A stretch of DNA of 64,000 nt, taken from contig JAKZAN010000109.1 of NCBI GenBank assembly GCA_023053545.1, forward strand, positions 1 to 64,000. Direction: 5' to 3'. The stretch comes from Lepidurus packardi. Lineage: Eukaryota > Arthropoda > Branchiopoda > Notostraca > Triopsidae. Of this stretch, positions 47,523-61,254 are shown piece after piece. Every line of letters begins with the position of its first letter. The first letter of the stretch is position 1. A model generated the notes under the pieces. The model saw only the letters and a list, made by a program, of their open reading frames with translations, searched no databases and had not been told where the DNA came from. The translations under genes were made by a program, and so were the position numbers.

Positions 47523-50500
47523 ATTAAGTCAGTAATTCATGAATTAGGTCAGTAATACATGAATTAAGTAAGTAATTCATGAATTAAGTCAGTAATTCAT
47601 TAACTAAGTCAGTAATTCATGAATTAAGTCAGTAATTTATGAATTAGGTCAGTAATTCATGAATTAAGTCAGTAATTCATGAATCAAGTCAGTAATTCAT
47701 GAATATACTCAATAAATCATGAATTAAGTCAGTAATTCATTAATGAAGTCAGTAATTCATTAATTAAGTCCGTAATTCATTAATTAAGTCAGTAATTCAT
47801 GAATTAAGTCAGTAATACATGAAATAATTCAGTAATTCATTAATTAAGTCAGTAATTCATTAATTAAGTCAGTAATTCATTAATTAAGTCAGTAATTCAT
47901 GAACTAAGTCAGTAATTTATGAATTAGGTCCGTAATTCATGAATTAAGTCATGAATTCATGAATTAAGTCATTAATTCATGAATTAAGTCAGTAATTCAT
48001 TAATTAAGTCCGTAATTCATTAATTAAGTCAGTAATTCATGAATTAAGTCAGTAATACATGAAATAATTCAGTAATTCATTAATTAAGTCAGTAATTCAT
48101 TAATTAAGTCAGTAATTCATTAATTAAGTCAGTAATTCATTAATTAAGTCAGTAATTCATGAAATAAGTCAGTAATTTATGAATTAGGTCAGTAATACAT
48201 GAATTAAGTAAGCAATTTATGAATTCAGTCAGTAATTCATGAATTAAGTAAGTAATTCATGAATTAAGTCAGTATTTCATGAATTAAGTTAGAAATTCAT
48301 GAATTAAGTCATTAATTCATTAATTAAATAAGCAATTCATGAATTAAGTAAGTAATTAAATAGCTAAGTCAGTAATTCATTAGTTAAGTCAGTAATTAAT
48401 GAATTAAGTCAGTAGTTCATGAATTAAGTCAGTAATTCATTAATTAAGTCAGTAATTCATGAATTAAGTCTGTAATTATTTATCTAAGTCAGTAATTCAT
48501 TAATTAAGTCAGTAATTCGTGAATTAAGTTAGTAATTCATGAATTAAGTCAGTAATTCATGAATTAGGTCAGTAATAAATGAATTAAGTAAGTAATTCAT
48601 GAATTAAGTCAGTAATTCATTAACTAAGTCAGTAATTCATGAATTAAGTCAGTAATTTATGAATTAGGTCAGTAATTCGTGAATTAAGTCAGTAATTCAT
48701 GAATCAAGTCAGTAATTCATGAATTTACTCATTAAATCATGAATTAAGTCAGTAATTCATTAATTAAGTCAGTAATTTATTAATTAAGTCCCTAATTCAT
48801 TATTTAAGTCAGTAATTCATGACTTAAGTCCGTAATTATTTATCTAAGTCCGTAATTCATTAATTAAGTCAGTAATTCATGAATTAAGTCAGTAATACAT
48901 GAATTAAGTAAGTAATTCATGAATTAAGTCCGTAATTCATGAATGAAGTCAGAAATTCATGAATTAAGTCATTAATTCATGAATTAAGTCAGTAATTCAT
49001 TAATTCAGTCCGTAATTCATTAATTAAGTCAGTAATTCATGAATTAAGTCAGTAATACATGAAATAATTCAGTAATTCATGAATTAAGTAAGTAATACAT
49101 GAATTAAGTAAGTAATTCATTAATTAAGTCAGTAATTCATGAATTAAGTAAGTAGTTCATTAATTAAGTCCTTAATTCATTAATTAAGTCAGTAATTCAT
49201 GAATTAAGTCTGTAATTATTTATCTAAGTCAGTAATTCATTAATTAAGTCAGTAATTCGTGAATTAAGTCAGTAATTCATGAATTAAGTCAGTAATTCCT
49301 GAATTAGGTCAGTAATACATGAATTAAGTAAGTAATTCATGAATCAAGTCAGTAATTCATGAATTAAGTCAGTATTTCATTAATTAAGTCCGTAATTCAT
49401 GAATGAAGTCAGAAATTCATGAATTAAGTCATTAATTCATGAATTAAGTCAGTAATTCATTAATTCAGTCCGTAATTCATTAATTAAGTCAGTAATTCAT
49501 GAATTAAGTCAGTAATACATGAAATAATTCAGTAATTCATTAATTAAGTCAGTAATTCATGAATTAAGTTAGTAGTTCATTAATTAAGTCCTTAATTCAT
49601 TAATTAAGTCAGTAATTCATGAATTAAGTCTGTAATTATTTATCTAAGTCAGTAATTCATTAATTAAGTCAGTAATTCGTGAATTAAGTCAGTAATTCAT
49701 GAATTAAGTCAGTAATTCCTGAATTAGGTCAGTAATTCATTAATTAAGTCAGTAATTCATGAATTAAGTCAGTAATTTATGAATTAGGTCAGTAATACAT
49801 GAATTAAGTAAGCAATTCATGAATTAAGTCAGTAATTCATTAACTAAGTCAGTAATTCATGAATTAAGTCAGTAATTTATGAATTAGGTCAGTAATTCAT
49901 GAATTCAGTCATTAATTCATGAATCAAGTCAGTAATTCATGAATTTAATCAATAAATCATGAATTAAGTCAGTAATTCATTATTTAGTCAGTTATTCATT
50001 AATTAAGTCAGTAATTCATGAATTAAGTCATTATTTCATTAATTAAGTCCGTAATTCATGAATGAAGTCAGAAATTCATGAATTAAGTCATTAATTCATG
50101 AATTAAGTCAGTAATTCATTAATTCAGTCCGTAATTCATTAATTAAGTCAGTATTTCATGAATTAAGTCAGTAATACATGAAATAATTCAGTAATTCATT
50201 AATTAAGTCCGTAATTCATTAATTAAGTCAGTAATTCATGAATTAAGTAAGTAATACATGAATTAAGTAAGTAATTCATTAATTAAGTCAGTAATTCATG
50301 AATTAAGTAAGTAGTTCATTAATTAAGTCCTTAATTCATTAATTAAGTCAGTAATTCATGAATTAAGTCTGTAATTATTTATCTAAGTCAGTAATTCATT
50401 AATTAAGTCAGTAATTCGTGAATTAAGTCAGTAATTCATGAATTAAGTCAGTAATTCATTAATTAGGTCAGTAATACATGAATTAAGTAAGTAATTCATG

Positions 50501-53500
50501 AATTAAGTCAGTATTTCATTAATTAAGTCCGTAATTCATGAATGAAGTCAGAAATTCATGAATTAAGTCATTAATTCATGAATTAAGTCAGTAATTCATT
50601 AATTCAGTCCGTAATTCATTAATTAAGTCAGTAATTCATGAATTAAGTCAGTAATACATGAAATAATTCAGTAATTCATTAATTAAGTCAGTAATTCATT
50701 AATTAAGTCAGTAATTCATTAATTAAGTCAGTAATTCATGAATTAAGTCAGTAATTTATGAATTAGGTCAGTAATACATGAATTAAGTAAGCAATTCATG
50801 AATTAAGTCAGTAATTCATTAACTAAGTCAGTAATTCATGAATTAAGTCAGTAATTTATTAATTAGGTCAGTAATTCATGAATTCAGTCAGTAATTCATG
50901 AATGAAGTCAGTAATTTATGAATTTAATCAATAAATCATGAATTAAGTCAGTAATTCATTATTTAGTCAGTTATTCATTAATTAAGTCCGTAATTCATTA
51001 ATTAAGTCAGTAATTTATGAATTAAGTCCGTAATTATTTATCTAAGTCCGTAATTCATTAATTAAGTCAGTAATTCATGACTTAAGTCAGTAATACATGA
51101 ATTAAGTAAGTAATTCATTAATTAAGTCAGTAATTCATGAATTAAGTTAGTAGTTCATTAATTAAGTCCTTAATTCATTAATTAAGTCAGTAATTCATGA
51201 ATTAAGTCTGTAATTATTTATCTAAGTCAGTAATTCATTAATTAAGTCAGTAATTCGTGAATTAAGTCAGTAATTCATGAATTAAGTCAGTAATTCCTGA
51301 ATTAGGTCAGTAATACATGAATTAAGTAAGTAATTCATGAATTAAGTCAGTAATTCATTAACTAAGTCAGTAATTCATGAATTAAGTCAGTAATTTATGA
51401 ATTAGGTCAGCAATTCATGAATTAAGTCAGTAATTCATGAATCAAGTCAGTAATTCATGAATTTACTCAATAAATCATGAATTAAGTCAGTAATTCATTA
51501 ATGAAGTCAGTAATTCATGAATTTACTCAATAAATCATGAATTAAGTCAGTAATTCATTAATGAAGTCAGTAATTCATTAATTAAGTCCGTAATTCGTTA
51601 ATGAAGTCAGTAATTCATGAATTTACTCAATAAATCATGAATTAAGTCAGTAATTCATTAATGAAGTCAGTAATTCATTAATTAAGTCCGTAATTCGTTA
51701 ATTAAGTCAGTAATTCATGAATTAAGTCAGTAATTCATTAATTAAGTCCGTAATTCATTAATTAAGTCAGTAATTCATGAATTAAGTCAGTAATACATGA
51801 AATAATTCAGTAATTCAGTAATTAAGTCAGTAATTCCTGAATTAGGTCAGTAATACATGAATTAAGTAAGTAATTCATGAATTAAGTCAGTAATTCATTA
51901 ACTAAGTCAGTAATTCATGAATTAAGTCAGTAATTTATGAATTAGGTCAGCAATTCATGAATTAAGTCAGTAATTCATGAATCAAGTCAGTAATTCATGA
52001 ATTTACTCAATAAATCATGAATTAAGTCAGTAATTCATTAATGAAGTCAGTAATTCATGAATTTACTCAATAAATCATGAATTAAGTCAGTAATTCATTA
52101 ATGAAGTCAGTAATTCATTAATTAAGTCCGTAATTCGTTAATTAAGTCAGTAATTCATGAATTAAGTCAGTAATTCATTAATTAAGTCCGTAATTCATTA
52201 ATTAAGTCAGTAATTCATAAATTAAGTCAGTAATACATGAAATAATTCAGTAATTCATTAATTAAGTCAGTAATTCATGAATTAGGTCAGTAATACATGA
52301 ATTAAGTAAGTAATTCATGAATTAAGTCAGTAATTCATTAACTAAGTCAGTAATTCATGAATTAAGTCAGTAATTTATGAATTAGGTCAGTAATTCATGA
52401 ATTAAGTCAGTAATTCATGAATCAAGTCAGTAATTCATGAATTTACTCAATAAATCATGAATTAAGTCAGTAATTCATTAATGAAGTCAGTAATTCATTA
52501 ATTAAGTCCGTAATTCATTAATTAAGTCAGTAATTCATGAATTAAGTCAGTAATTCATTAATTAAGTCCGTAATTCATTAATTAAGTCAGTAATTCATGA
52601 ATTAAGTCAGTAATACATGAAATAATTCAGTAATTCATTAATTAAGTCAGTAATTCATTAATTAAGTCAGTAATTCATTAATTAAGTCAGTAATTCATGA
52701 ACTAAGTCAGTAATTTATGAATTAGGTCCGTAATTCATGAATTAAGTCATGAATTCATGAATTAAGTCATTAATTCATGAATTAAGTCAGTAATTCATTA
52801 ATTAAGTCCGTAATTCATTAATTAAGTCAGTAATTCATGAATTAAGTCAGTAATACATGAAATAATTCAGTAATTCATTAATTAAGTCAGTAATTCATTA
52901 ATTAAGTCAGTAATTCATTAATTAAGTCAGTAATTCATTAATTAAGTCAGTAATTCATGAAATAAGTCAGTAATTTATGAATTAGGTCAGTAATACATGA
53001 ATTAAGTAAGCAATTTATGAATTCAGTCAGTAATTCATGAATTAAGTAAGTAATTCATGAATTAAGTCAGTATTTCATGAATTAAGTTAGAAATTCATGA
53101 ATTAAGTCATTAATTCATTAATTAAATAAGCAATTCATGAATTAAGTAAGTAATTAAATAGCTAAGTCAGTAATTCATTAGTTAAGTCAGTAATTAATGA
53201 ATTAAGTCAGTAGTTCATGAATTAAGTCAGTAATTCATTAATTAAGTCAGTAATTCATGAATTAAGTCTGTAATTATTTATCTAAGTCAGTAATTCATTA
53301 ATTAAGTCAGTAATTCGTGAATTAAGTTAGTAATTCATGAATTAAGTCAGTAATTCATGAATTAGGTCAGTAATAAATGAATTAAGTAAGTAATTCATGA
53401 ATTAAGTCAGTAATTCATTAACTAAGTCAGTAATTCATGAATTAAGTCAGTAATTTATGAATTAGGTCAGTAATTCGTGAATTAAGTCAGTAATTCATGA

Positions 53501-56500
53501 ATCAAGTCAGTAATTCATGAATTTACTCATTAAATCATGAATTAAGTCAGTAATTCATTAATTAAGTCAGTAATTTATTAATTAAGTCCCTAATTCATTA
53601 TTTAAGTCAGTAATTCATGACTTAAGTCCGTAATTATTTATCTAAGTCCGTAATTCATTAATTAAGTCAGTAATTCATGAATTAAGTCAGTAATACATGA
53701 ATTAAGTAAGTAATTCATGAATTAAGTCCGTAATTCATGAATGAAGTCAGAAATTCATGAATTAAGTCATTAATTCATGAATTAAGTCAGTAATTCATTA
53801 ATTCAGTCCGTAATTCATTAATTAAGTCAGTAATTCATGAATTAAGTCAGTAATACATGAAATAATTCAGTAATTCATTAATTAAGTCAGTAATTCATTA
53901 ATTAAGTCAGTAATTCATTAATTAAGTCAGTAATTCATGAATTAAGTCCGTAATTATTTATCTAAGTCCGTAATTCATTAATTAAGTCAGTAATTCATGA
54001 ATTAAGTAAGTAATACATGAATTAAGTAAGTAATTCATTAATTAAGTCAGTAATTCATGAATTAAGTAAGTAGTTCATTAATTAAGTCCTTAATTCATTA
54101 ATTAAGTCAGTAATTCATGAATTAAGTCTGTAATTATTTATCTAAGTCAGTAATTCATTAATTAAGTCAGTAATTCGTGAATTAAGTCAGTAATTCATGA
54201 ATTAAGTCAGTAATTCCTGAATTAGGTCAGTAATACATGAATTAAGTAAGTAATTCATGAATCAAGTCAGTAATTCATGAATTAAGTCAGTATTTCATTA
54301 ATTAAGTCCGTAATTCATGAATGAAGTCAGAAATTCATGAATTAAGTCATTAATTCATGAATTAAGTCAGTAATTCATTAATTCAGTCCGTAATTCATTA
54401 ATTAAGTCAGTAATTCATGAATTAAGTCAGTAATACATGAAATAATTCAGTAATTCATTAATTAAGTCAGTAATTCATGAATTAAGTTAGTAGTTCATTA
54501 ATTAAGTCCTTAATTCATTAATTAAGTCAGTAATTCATGAATTAAGTCTGTAATTATTTATCTAAGTCAGTAATTCATTAATTAAGTCAGTAATTCGTGA
54601 ATTAAGTCAGTAATTCATGAATTAAGTCAGTAATTCCTGAATTAGGTCAGTAATTCATTAATTAAGTCAGTAATTCATGAATTAAGTCAGTAATTTATGA
54701 ATTAGGTCAGTAATACATGAATTAAGTAAGCAATTCATGAATTAAGTCAGTAATTCATTAACTAAGTCAGTAATTCATGAATTAAGTCAGTAATTTATGA
54801 ATTAGGTCAGTAATTCATGAATTCAGTCATTAATTCATGAATCAAGTCAGTAATTCATGAATTTAATCAATAAATCATGAATTAAGTCAGTAATTCATTA
54901 TTTAGTCAGTTATTCATTAATTAAGTCAGTAATTCATGAATTAAGTCATTATTTCATTAATTAAGTCCGTAATTCATGAATGAAGTCAGAAATTCATGAA
55001 TTAAGTCATTAATTCATGAATTAAGTCAGTAATTCATTAATTCAGTCCGTAATTCATTAATTAAGTCAGTATTTCATGAATTAAGTCAGTAATACATGAA
55101 ATAATTCAGTAATTCATTAATTAAGTCCGTAATTCATTAATTAAGTCAGTAATTCATGAATTAAGTAAGTAATACATGAATTAAGTAAGTAATTCATTAA
55201 TTAAGTCAGTAATTCATGAATTAAGTAAGTAGTTCATTAATTAAGTCCTTAATTCATTAATTAAGTCAGTAATTCATGAATTAAGTCTGTAATTATTTAT
55301 CTAAGTCAGTAATTCATTAATTAAGTCAGTAATTCGTGAATTAAGTCAGTAATTCATGAATTAAGTCAGTAATTCATTAATTAGGTCAGTAATACATGAA
55401 TTAAGTAAGTAATTCATGAATTAAGTCAGTATTTCATTAATTAAGTCCGTAATTCATGAATGAAGTCAGAAATTCATGAATTAAGTCATTAATTCATGAA
55501 TTAAGTCAGTAATTCATTAATTCAGTCCGTAATTCATTAATTAAGTCAGTAATTCATGAATTAAGTCAGTAATACATGAAATAATTCAGTAATTCATTAA
55601 TTAAGTCAGTAATTCATTAATTAAGTCAGTAATTCATTAATTAAGTCAGTAATTCATGAATTAAGTCAGTAATTTATGAATTAGGTCAGTAATACATGAA
55701 TTAAGTAAGCAATTCATGAATTAAGTCAGTAATTCATTAACTAAGTCAGTAATTCATGAATTAAGTCAGTAATTTATTAATTAGGTCAGTAATTCATGAA
55801 TTCAGTCAGTAATTCATGAATGAAGTCAGTAATTTATGAATTTAATCAATAAATCATGAATTAAGTCAGTAATTCATTATTTAGTCAGTTATTCATTAAT
55901 TAAGTCCGTAATTCATTAATTAAGTCAGTAATTTATGAATTAAGTCCGTAATTATTTATCTAAGTCCGTAATTCATTAATTAAGTCAGTAATTCATGACT
56001 TAAGTCAGTAATACATGAATTAAGTAAGTAATTCATTAATTAAGTCAGTAATTCATGAATTAAGTTAGTAGTTCATTAATTAAGTCCTTAATTCATTAAT
56101 TAAGTCAGTAATTCATGAATTAAGTCTGTAATTATTTATCTAAGTCAGTAATTCATTAATTAAGTCAGTAATTCGTGAATTAAGTCAGTAATTCATGAAT
56201 TAAGTCAGTAATTCCTGAATTAGGTCAGTAATACATGAATTAAGTAAGTAATTCATGAATTAAGTCAGTAATTCATTAACTAAGTCAGTAATTCATGAAT
56301 TAAGTCAGTAATTTATGAATTAGGTCAGCAATTCATGAATTAAGTCAGTAATTCATGAATCAAGTCAGTAATTCATGAATTTACTCAATAAATCATGAAT
56401 TAAGTCAGTAATTCATTAATGAAGTCAGTAATTCATGAATTTACTCAATAAATCATGAATTAAGTCAGTAATTCATTAATGAAGTCAGTAATTCATTAAT

Positions 56501-57180
56501 TAAGTCCGTAATTCGTTAATGAAGTCAGTAATTCATGAATTTACTCAATAAATCATGAATTAAGTCAGTAATTCATTAATGAAGTCAGTAATTCATTAAT
56601 TAAGTCCGTAATTCGTTAATTAAGTCAGTAATTCATGAATTAAGTCAGTAATTCATTAATTAAGTCCGTAATTCATTAATTAAGTCAGTAATTCATGAAT
56701 TAAGTCAGTAATACATGAAATAATTCAGTAATTCAGTAATTAAGTCAGTAATTCCTGAATTAGGTCAGTAATACATGAATTAAGTAAGTAATTCATGAAT
56801 TAAGTCAGTAATTCATTAACTAAGTCAGTAATTCATGAATTAAGTCAGTAATTTATGAATTAGGTCAGCAATTCATGAATTAAGTCAGTAATTCATGAAT
56901 CAAGTCAGTAATTCATGAATTTACTCAATAAATCATGAATTAAGTCAGTAATTCATTAATGAAGTCAGTAATTCATGAATTTACTCAATAAATCATGAAT
57001 TAAGTCAGTAATTCATTAATGAAGTCAGTAATTCATTAATTAAGTCCGTAATTCGTTAATTAAGTCAGTAATTCATGAATTAAGTCAGTAATTCATTAAT
57101 TAAGTCCGTAATTCATTAATTAAGTCAGTAATTCATAAATTAAGTCAGTAATACATGAAATAATTCAGTAATTCAGTAAT
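47523..57180 (+). repeat. Tandem duplication of a 4.8-4.9-kb satellite block
   Basis: Copy one is about 47523-52260 and copy two about 52261-57180. Unit strings align with an offset of 4,738 bp at first, 4,798 after a three-unit insertion (for example GCTAAGTCAGTAATTCATTAG at 48363 and 53161), and 4,918 after a further six units. Agreement is unit by unit over several kilobases. The start of copy one is only about 50 bp from the outer element's right end. Confidence 0.85.
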
Positions 57181-57399
57181 TAAGTCAGTAATTCATGAAT
57201 TAGGTCAGTAATACATGAATTAAGTAAGTAATTCATGAATTAAGTCAGTAATTCATTAACTAAGTCAGTAATTCATGAATTAAGTCAGTAATTTATGAAT
57301 TAGGTCAGCAATTCATGAATTAAGTCAGTAATTCATGAATTAAGTCAGTAATTCATGAATCAAGTCAGTAATTCATGAATTTACTCAATAAAACATGAA

Positions 57400-60300
57400 T
57401 TAAGTCAGTAATTCATTAATGAAGTCAGTAATTCATAAATTAAGTCCGTAATTCATTACTTAAGTCAGTAATTCATGAATTAAGTCAGTAATACATGAAA
57501 TAATTCAGTAATTCAGTAATTAAGTCAGTAATTCATTAATTAAGTCAGTAATTCATTAATTAAGTCAGTAATTCATTAATTAAGTCAGTAATTCATTAAT
57601 TAAGTCAGTAATTCATTAATTAAGTCAGTAATTCATTAATTAAGTCAGTAATTCATGAACTAAGTCAGTAATTTATGAATTAGGTCAGTAATTCATGAAT
57701 TAAGTCATGAATTCATGAATTAAGTCATTAATTCATGAATTAAGTCAGTAATTCATTAATTAAGTCCGTAATTCATTAATTAAGTCAGTAATTCATGAAT
57801 TAAGTCAGTAATACATGAAATAATTCAGTAGTTTATTAATTAAGTCAGTAATTCATTAATTAAGTCAGTAATTCATGAATTAAGTCAGTAATTCATTAAT
57901 TAAGTCCGTAATTCATTAATTAAGTCAGTAATTCATGAATTAAGTCAGTAATACATGAAATAATTCAGTAATTCAATAATTAAGTCAGTAATTCATTAAT
58001 TAAGTCAGTAATTCATTAATTAAGTCAGTAATTCATTAATTAAGTCAGTAATTCATGAACTAAGTCAGTAATTTATGAATTAGGTCAGTAATTCATGAAT
58101 TAAGTCATGAATTCATGAATTAAGTCATTAATTCATGAATTAAGTCAGTAATTCATTAATTAAGTCCGTAATTCATTAATTAAGTCAGTAATTCATGAAT
58201 TAAGTCAGTAATACATGAAATAATTCAGTAGTTCATTAATTAAGTCATTAATTCATTAATTAAGTCAGTAATTCATTAATTAAGTCAGTAATTCATGAAT
58301 TAGGTCAGTAATACATGAATTAAGTAAGTAATTCATGAATTAAGTCAGTAATTCATTAACTAAGTCAGTAATTCATGAATTAAGTCAGTAATTTATGAAT
58401 TAGGTCAGTAATTCATGAATTAAGTCAGTAATTCATGAATCAAGTCAGTAATTCATGAATTTACTCAATAAATCATGAATTAAGTCAGTAATTCATTAAT
58501 GAAGTCAGTAATTCATAAATTAAGTCCGTAATTCATTACTTAAGTCAGTAATTCATGAATTAAGTCAGTAATTCATTAATTAAGTCCGTAATTCATTAAT
58601 TAAGTCAGTAATTCATGAATTAAGTCAGTAATACATGAAATAATTCAGTAATTCAATAATTAAGTCAGTAATTCATTAATTAAGTCAGTAATTCATTAAT
58701 TAAGTCAGTAATTCATTAATTAAGTCAGTAATTCATGAACTAAGTCAGTAATTTATGAATTAGGTCAGTAATTCATGAATTAAGTCATGAATTCATGAAT
58801 TAAGTCATTAATTCATGAATTAAGTCAGTAATTCATTAATTAAGTCCGTAATTCATTAATTAAGTCAGTAATTCATGAATTAAGTCAGTAATACATGAAA
58901 TAATTCAGTAGTTCATTAATTAAGTCAGTAATTCATTAATTAAGTCAGTAATTCATTAATTAAGTCAGTAATTCATGAATTAGGTCAGTAATACATGAAT
59001 TAAGTAAGTAATTCATGAATTAAGTCAGTAATTCATTAACTAAGTCAGTAATTCATGAATTAAGTCAGTAATTTATGAATTAGGTCAGTAATTCATGAAT
59101 TAAGTCAGTAATTCATGAATCAAGTCAGTAATTCATGAATTTACTCAATAAATCATGAATTAAGTCAGTAATTCATTAATGAAGTCAGTAATTCATAAAT
59201 TAAGTCCGTAATTCATTACTTAAGTCAGTAATTCATGAATTAAGTCAGTAATTCATTAATTAAGTCCGTAATTCATTAATTAAGTCAGTAATTCATGAAT
59301 TAAGTCAGTAATACATGAAATAATTCAGTAATTCAATAATTAAGTCAGTAATTCATTAATTAAGTCAGTAATTCATTAATTAAGTCAGTAATTCATTAAT
59401 TAAGTCAGTAATTCATTAATTAAGTCAGTAATTCATTAATTAAGTCAGTAATTCATGAACTAAGTCAGTAATTTATGAATTAGGTCAGTAATTCATGAAT
59501 TAAGTCATGAATTCATGAATTAAGTCATTAATTCATGAATTAAGTCAGTAATTCATTAATTAAGTCCGTAATTCATTAATTAAGTCAGTAATTCATGAAT
59601 TAAGTCAGTAATACATGAAATAATTCAGTAGTTCATTAATTAAGTCAGTAATTCATTAATTAAGTCAGTAATTCATTAATTAAGTCAGTAATTCATGAAT
59701 TAGGTCAGTAATACATGAATTAAGTAAGTAATTCATGAATTAAGTCAGTAATTCATTAACTAAGTCAGTAATTCATGAATTAAGTCAGTAATTTATGAAT
59801 TAGGTCAGTAATTCATGAATTAAGTCAGTAATTCATGAATCAAGTCAGTAATTCATGAATTTACTCAATAAATCATGAATTAAGTCAGTAATTCATTAAT
59901 GAAGTCAGTAATTCATAAATTAAGTCCGTAATTCATTACTTAAGTCAGTAATTCATGAATTAAGTCAGTAATTCATTAATTAAGTCCGTAATTCATTAAT
60001 TAAGTCAGTAATTCATGAATTAAGTCAGTAATACATGAAATAATTCAGTAATTCAATAATTAAGTCAGTAATTCATTAATTAAGTCAGTAATTCATTAAT
60101 TAAGTCAGTAATTCATTAATTAAGTCAGTAATTCATGAACTAAGTCAGTAATTTATGAATTAGGTCAGTAATTCATGAATTAAGTCATGAATTCATGAAT
60201 TAAGTCAGTAATTCATTAATTAAGTCAGTAATTCATTAATTAAGTCCGTAATTCATTAATTAAGTCAGTAATTCATGAATTAAGTCAGTAATACATGAAA

Positions 60301-60900
60301 TAATTCAGTAGTTCATTAATTAAGTCAGTAATTCATTAATTAAGTCAGTAATTCATTAATTAAGTCAGTAATTCATGAATTAGGTCAGTAATACATGAAT
60401 TAAGTAAGTAATTCATGAATTAAGTCAGTAATTCATTAACTAAGTCAGTAATTCATGAATTAAGTCAGTAATTTATGAATTAGGTCAGTAATTCATGAAT
60501 TAAGTCAGTAATTCATGAATCAAGTCAGTAATTCATGAATTTACTCAATAAATCATGAATTAAGTCAGTAATTCATTAATGAAGTCAGTAATTCATAAAT
60601 TAAGTCCGTAATTCATTACTTAAGTCAGTAATTCATGAATTAAGTCAGTAATTCATTAATTAAGTCCGTAATTCATTAATTAAGTCAGTAATTCATGAAT
60701 TAAGTCAGTAATACATGAAATAATTCAGTAATTCAATAATTAAGTCAGTAATTCATTAATTAAGTCAGTAATTCATTAATTAAGTCAGTAATTCATTAAT
60801 TAAGTCAGTAATTCATGAACTAAGTCAGTAATTTATGAATTAGGTCAGTAATTCATGAATTAAGTCATGAATTCATGAATTAAGTCATTAATTCATGAAT
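57400..60900 (+). repeat. Higher-order repeat, 680-720 bp
   Basis: The unit pair containing ATTCATAAATTAAGTCC and ATTCATTACTTAAG recurs at about 57421, 58501, 59181, 59901 and 60581, giving spacings of 1,080, 680, 720 and 680 bp. The last four blocks are nearly identical, so this is the most homogeneous part of the array. Confidence 0.85.
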
Positions 60901-61201
60901 CAAGTCAGTAATTCATTAATTTACTCATTAAATGATGAATTAAGTCAGTAGTTCATTAATTAAGTCAGTAATTCATTAATTATGTCAGTAATTCATTAAT
61001 TAAGTCAGTAATTCATGAATTAAGTCAGTAATTTATGAATTAGGTCAGTAATACATGAATTAAGTAAGCAATTTATGAATTAAGTCAGTAATTCATTAAC
61101 TAAGTCAGTAATTCATGAATTAAGTCAGTAATTTATGAATTAGGTCAGTAATTCATGAATTCAGTCAGTAATTCATGAATTCAGTCAGTAATTCATGAAT
61201 C

Positions 61202-61254
61202 AAGTCAGTAATTCATGATAATGAATTACTGACTTAATTCATGATTTATTGAAG
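61202..61254. repeat. Inverted-repeat junction between satellite subfamilies
   Basis: AAGTCAGTAATTCAT (61202-61216) faces its reverse complement ATGAATTACTGACTT (61221-61235) across a 4-base spacer. Counting flanking bases, the arms extend to about 26 bp with two mismatches. The inverted stretch continues to about 61254 as a reversed copy of a unit string found elsewhere in the array. It is the only place where the main satellite is seen in the opposite orientation. Confidence 0.85.

Larger units (their letters stand above)
47474..61216 (+). repeat. 20-bp satellite array, right block
   Basis: The same satellite family and orientation as the left block, about 690 units, resuming in phase directly after the outer element. 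Units of the same variants occur (TACATG, TTTATGAATTAGG, GTCCG, ACATGAAATAATTC). No gene or RNA is seen. Confidence 0.97.
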
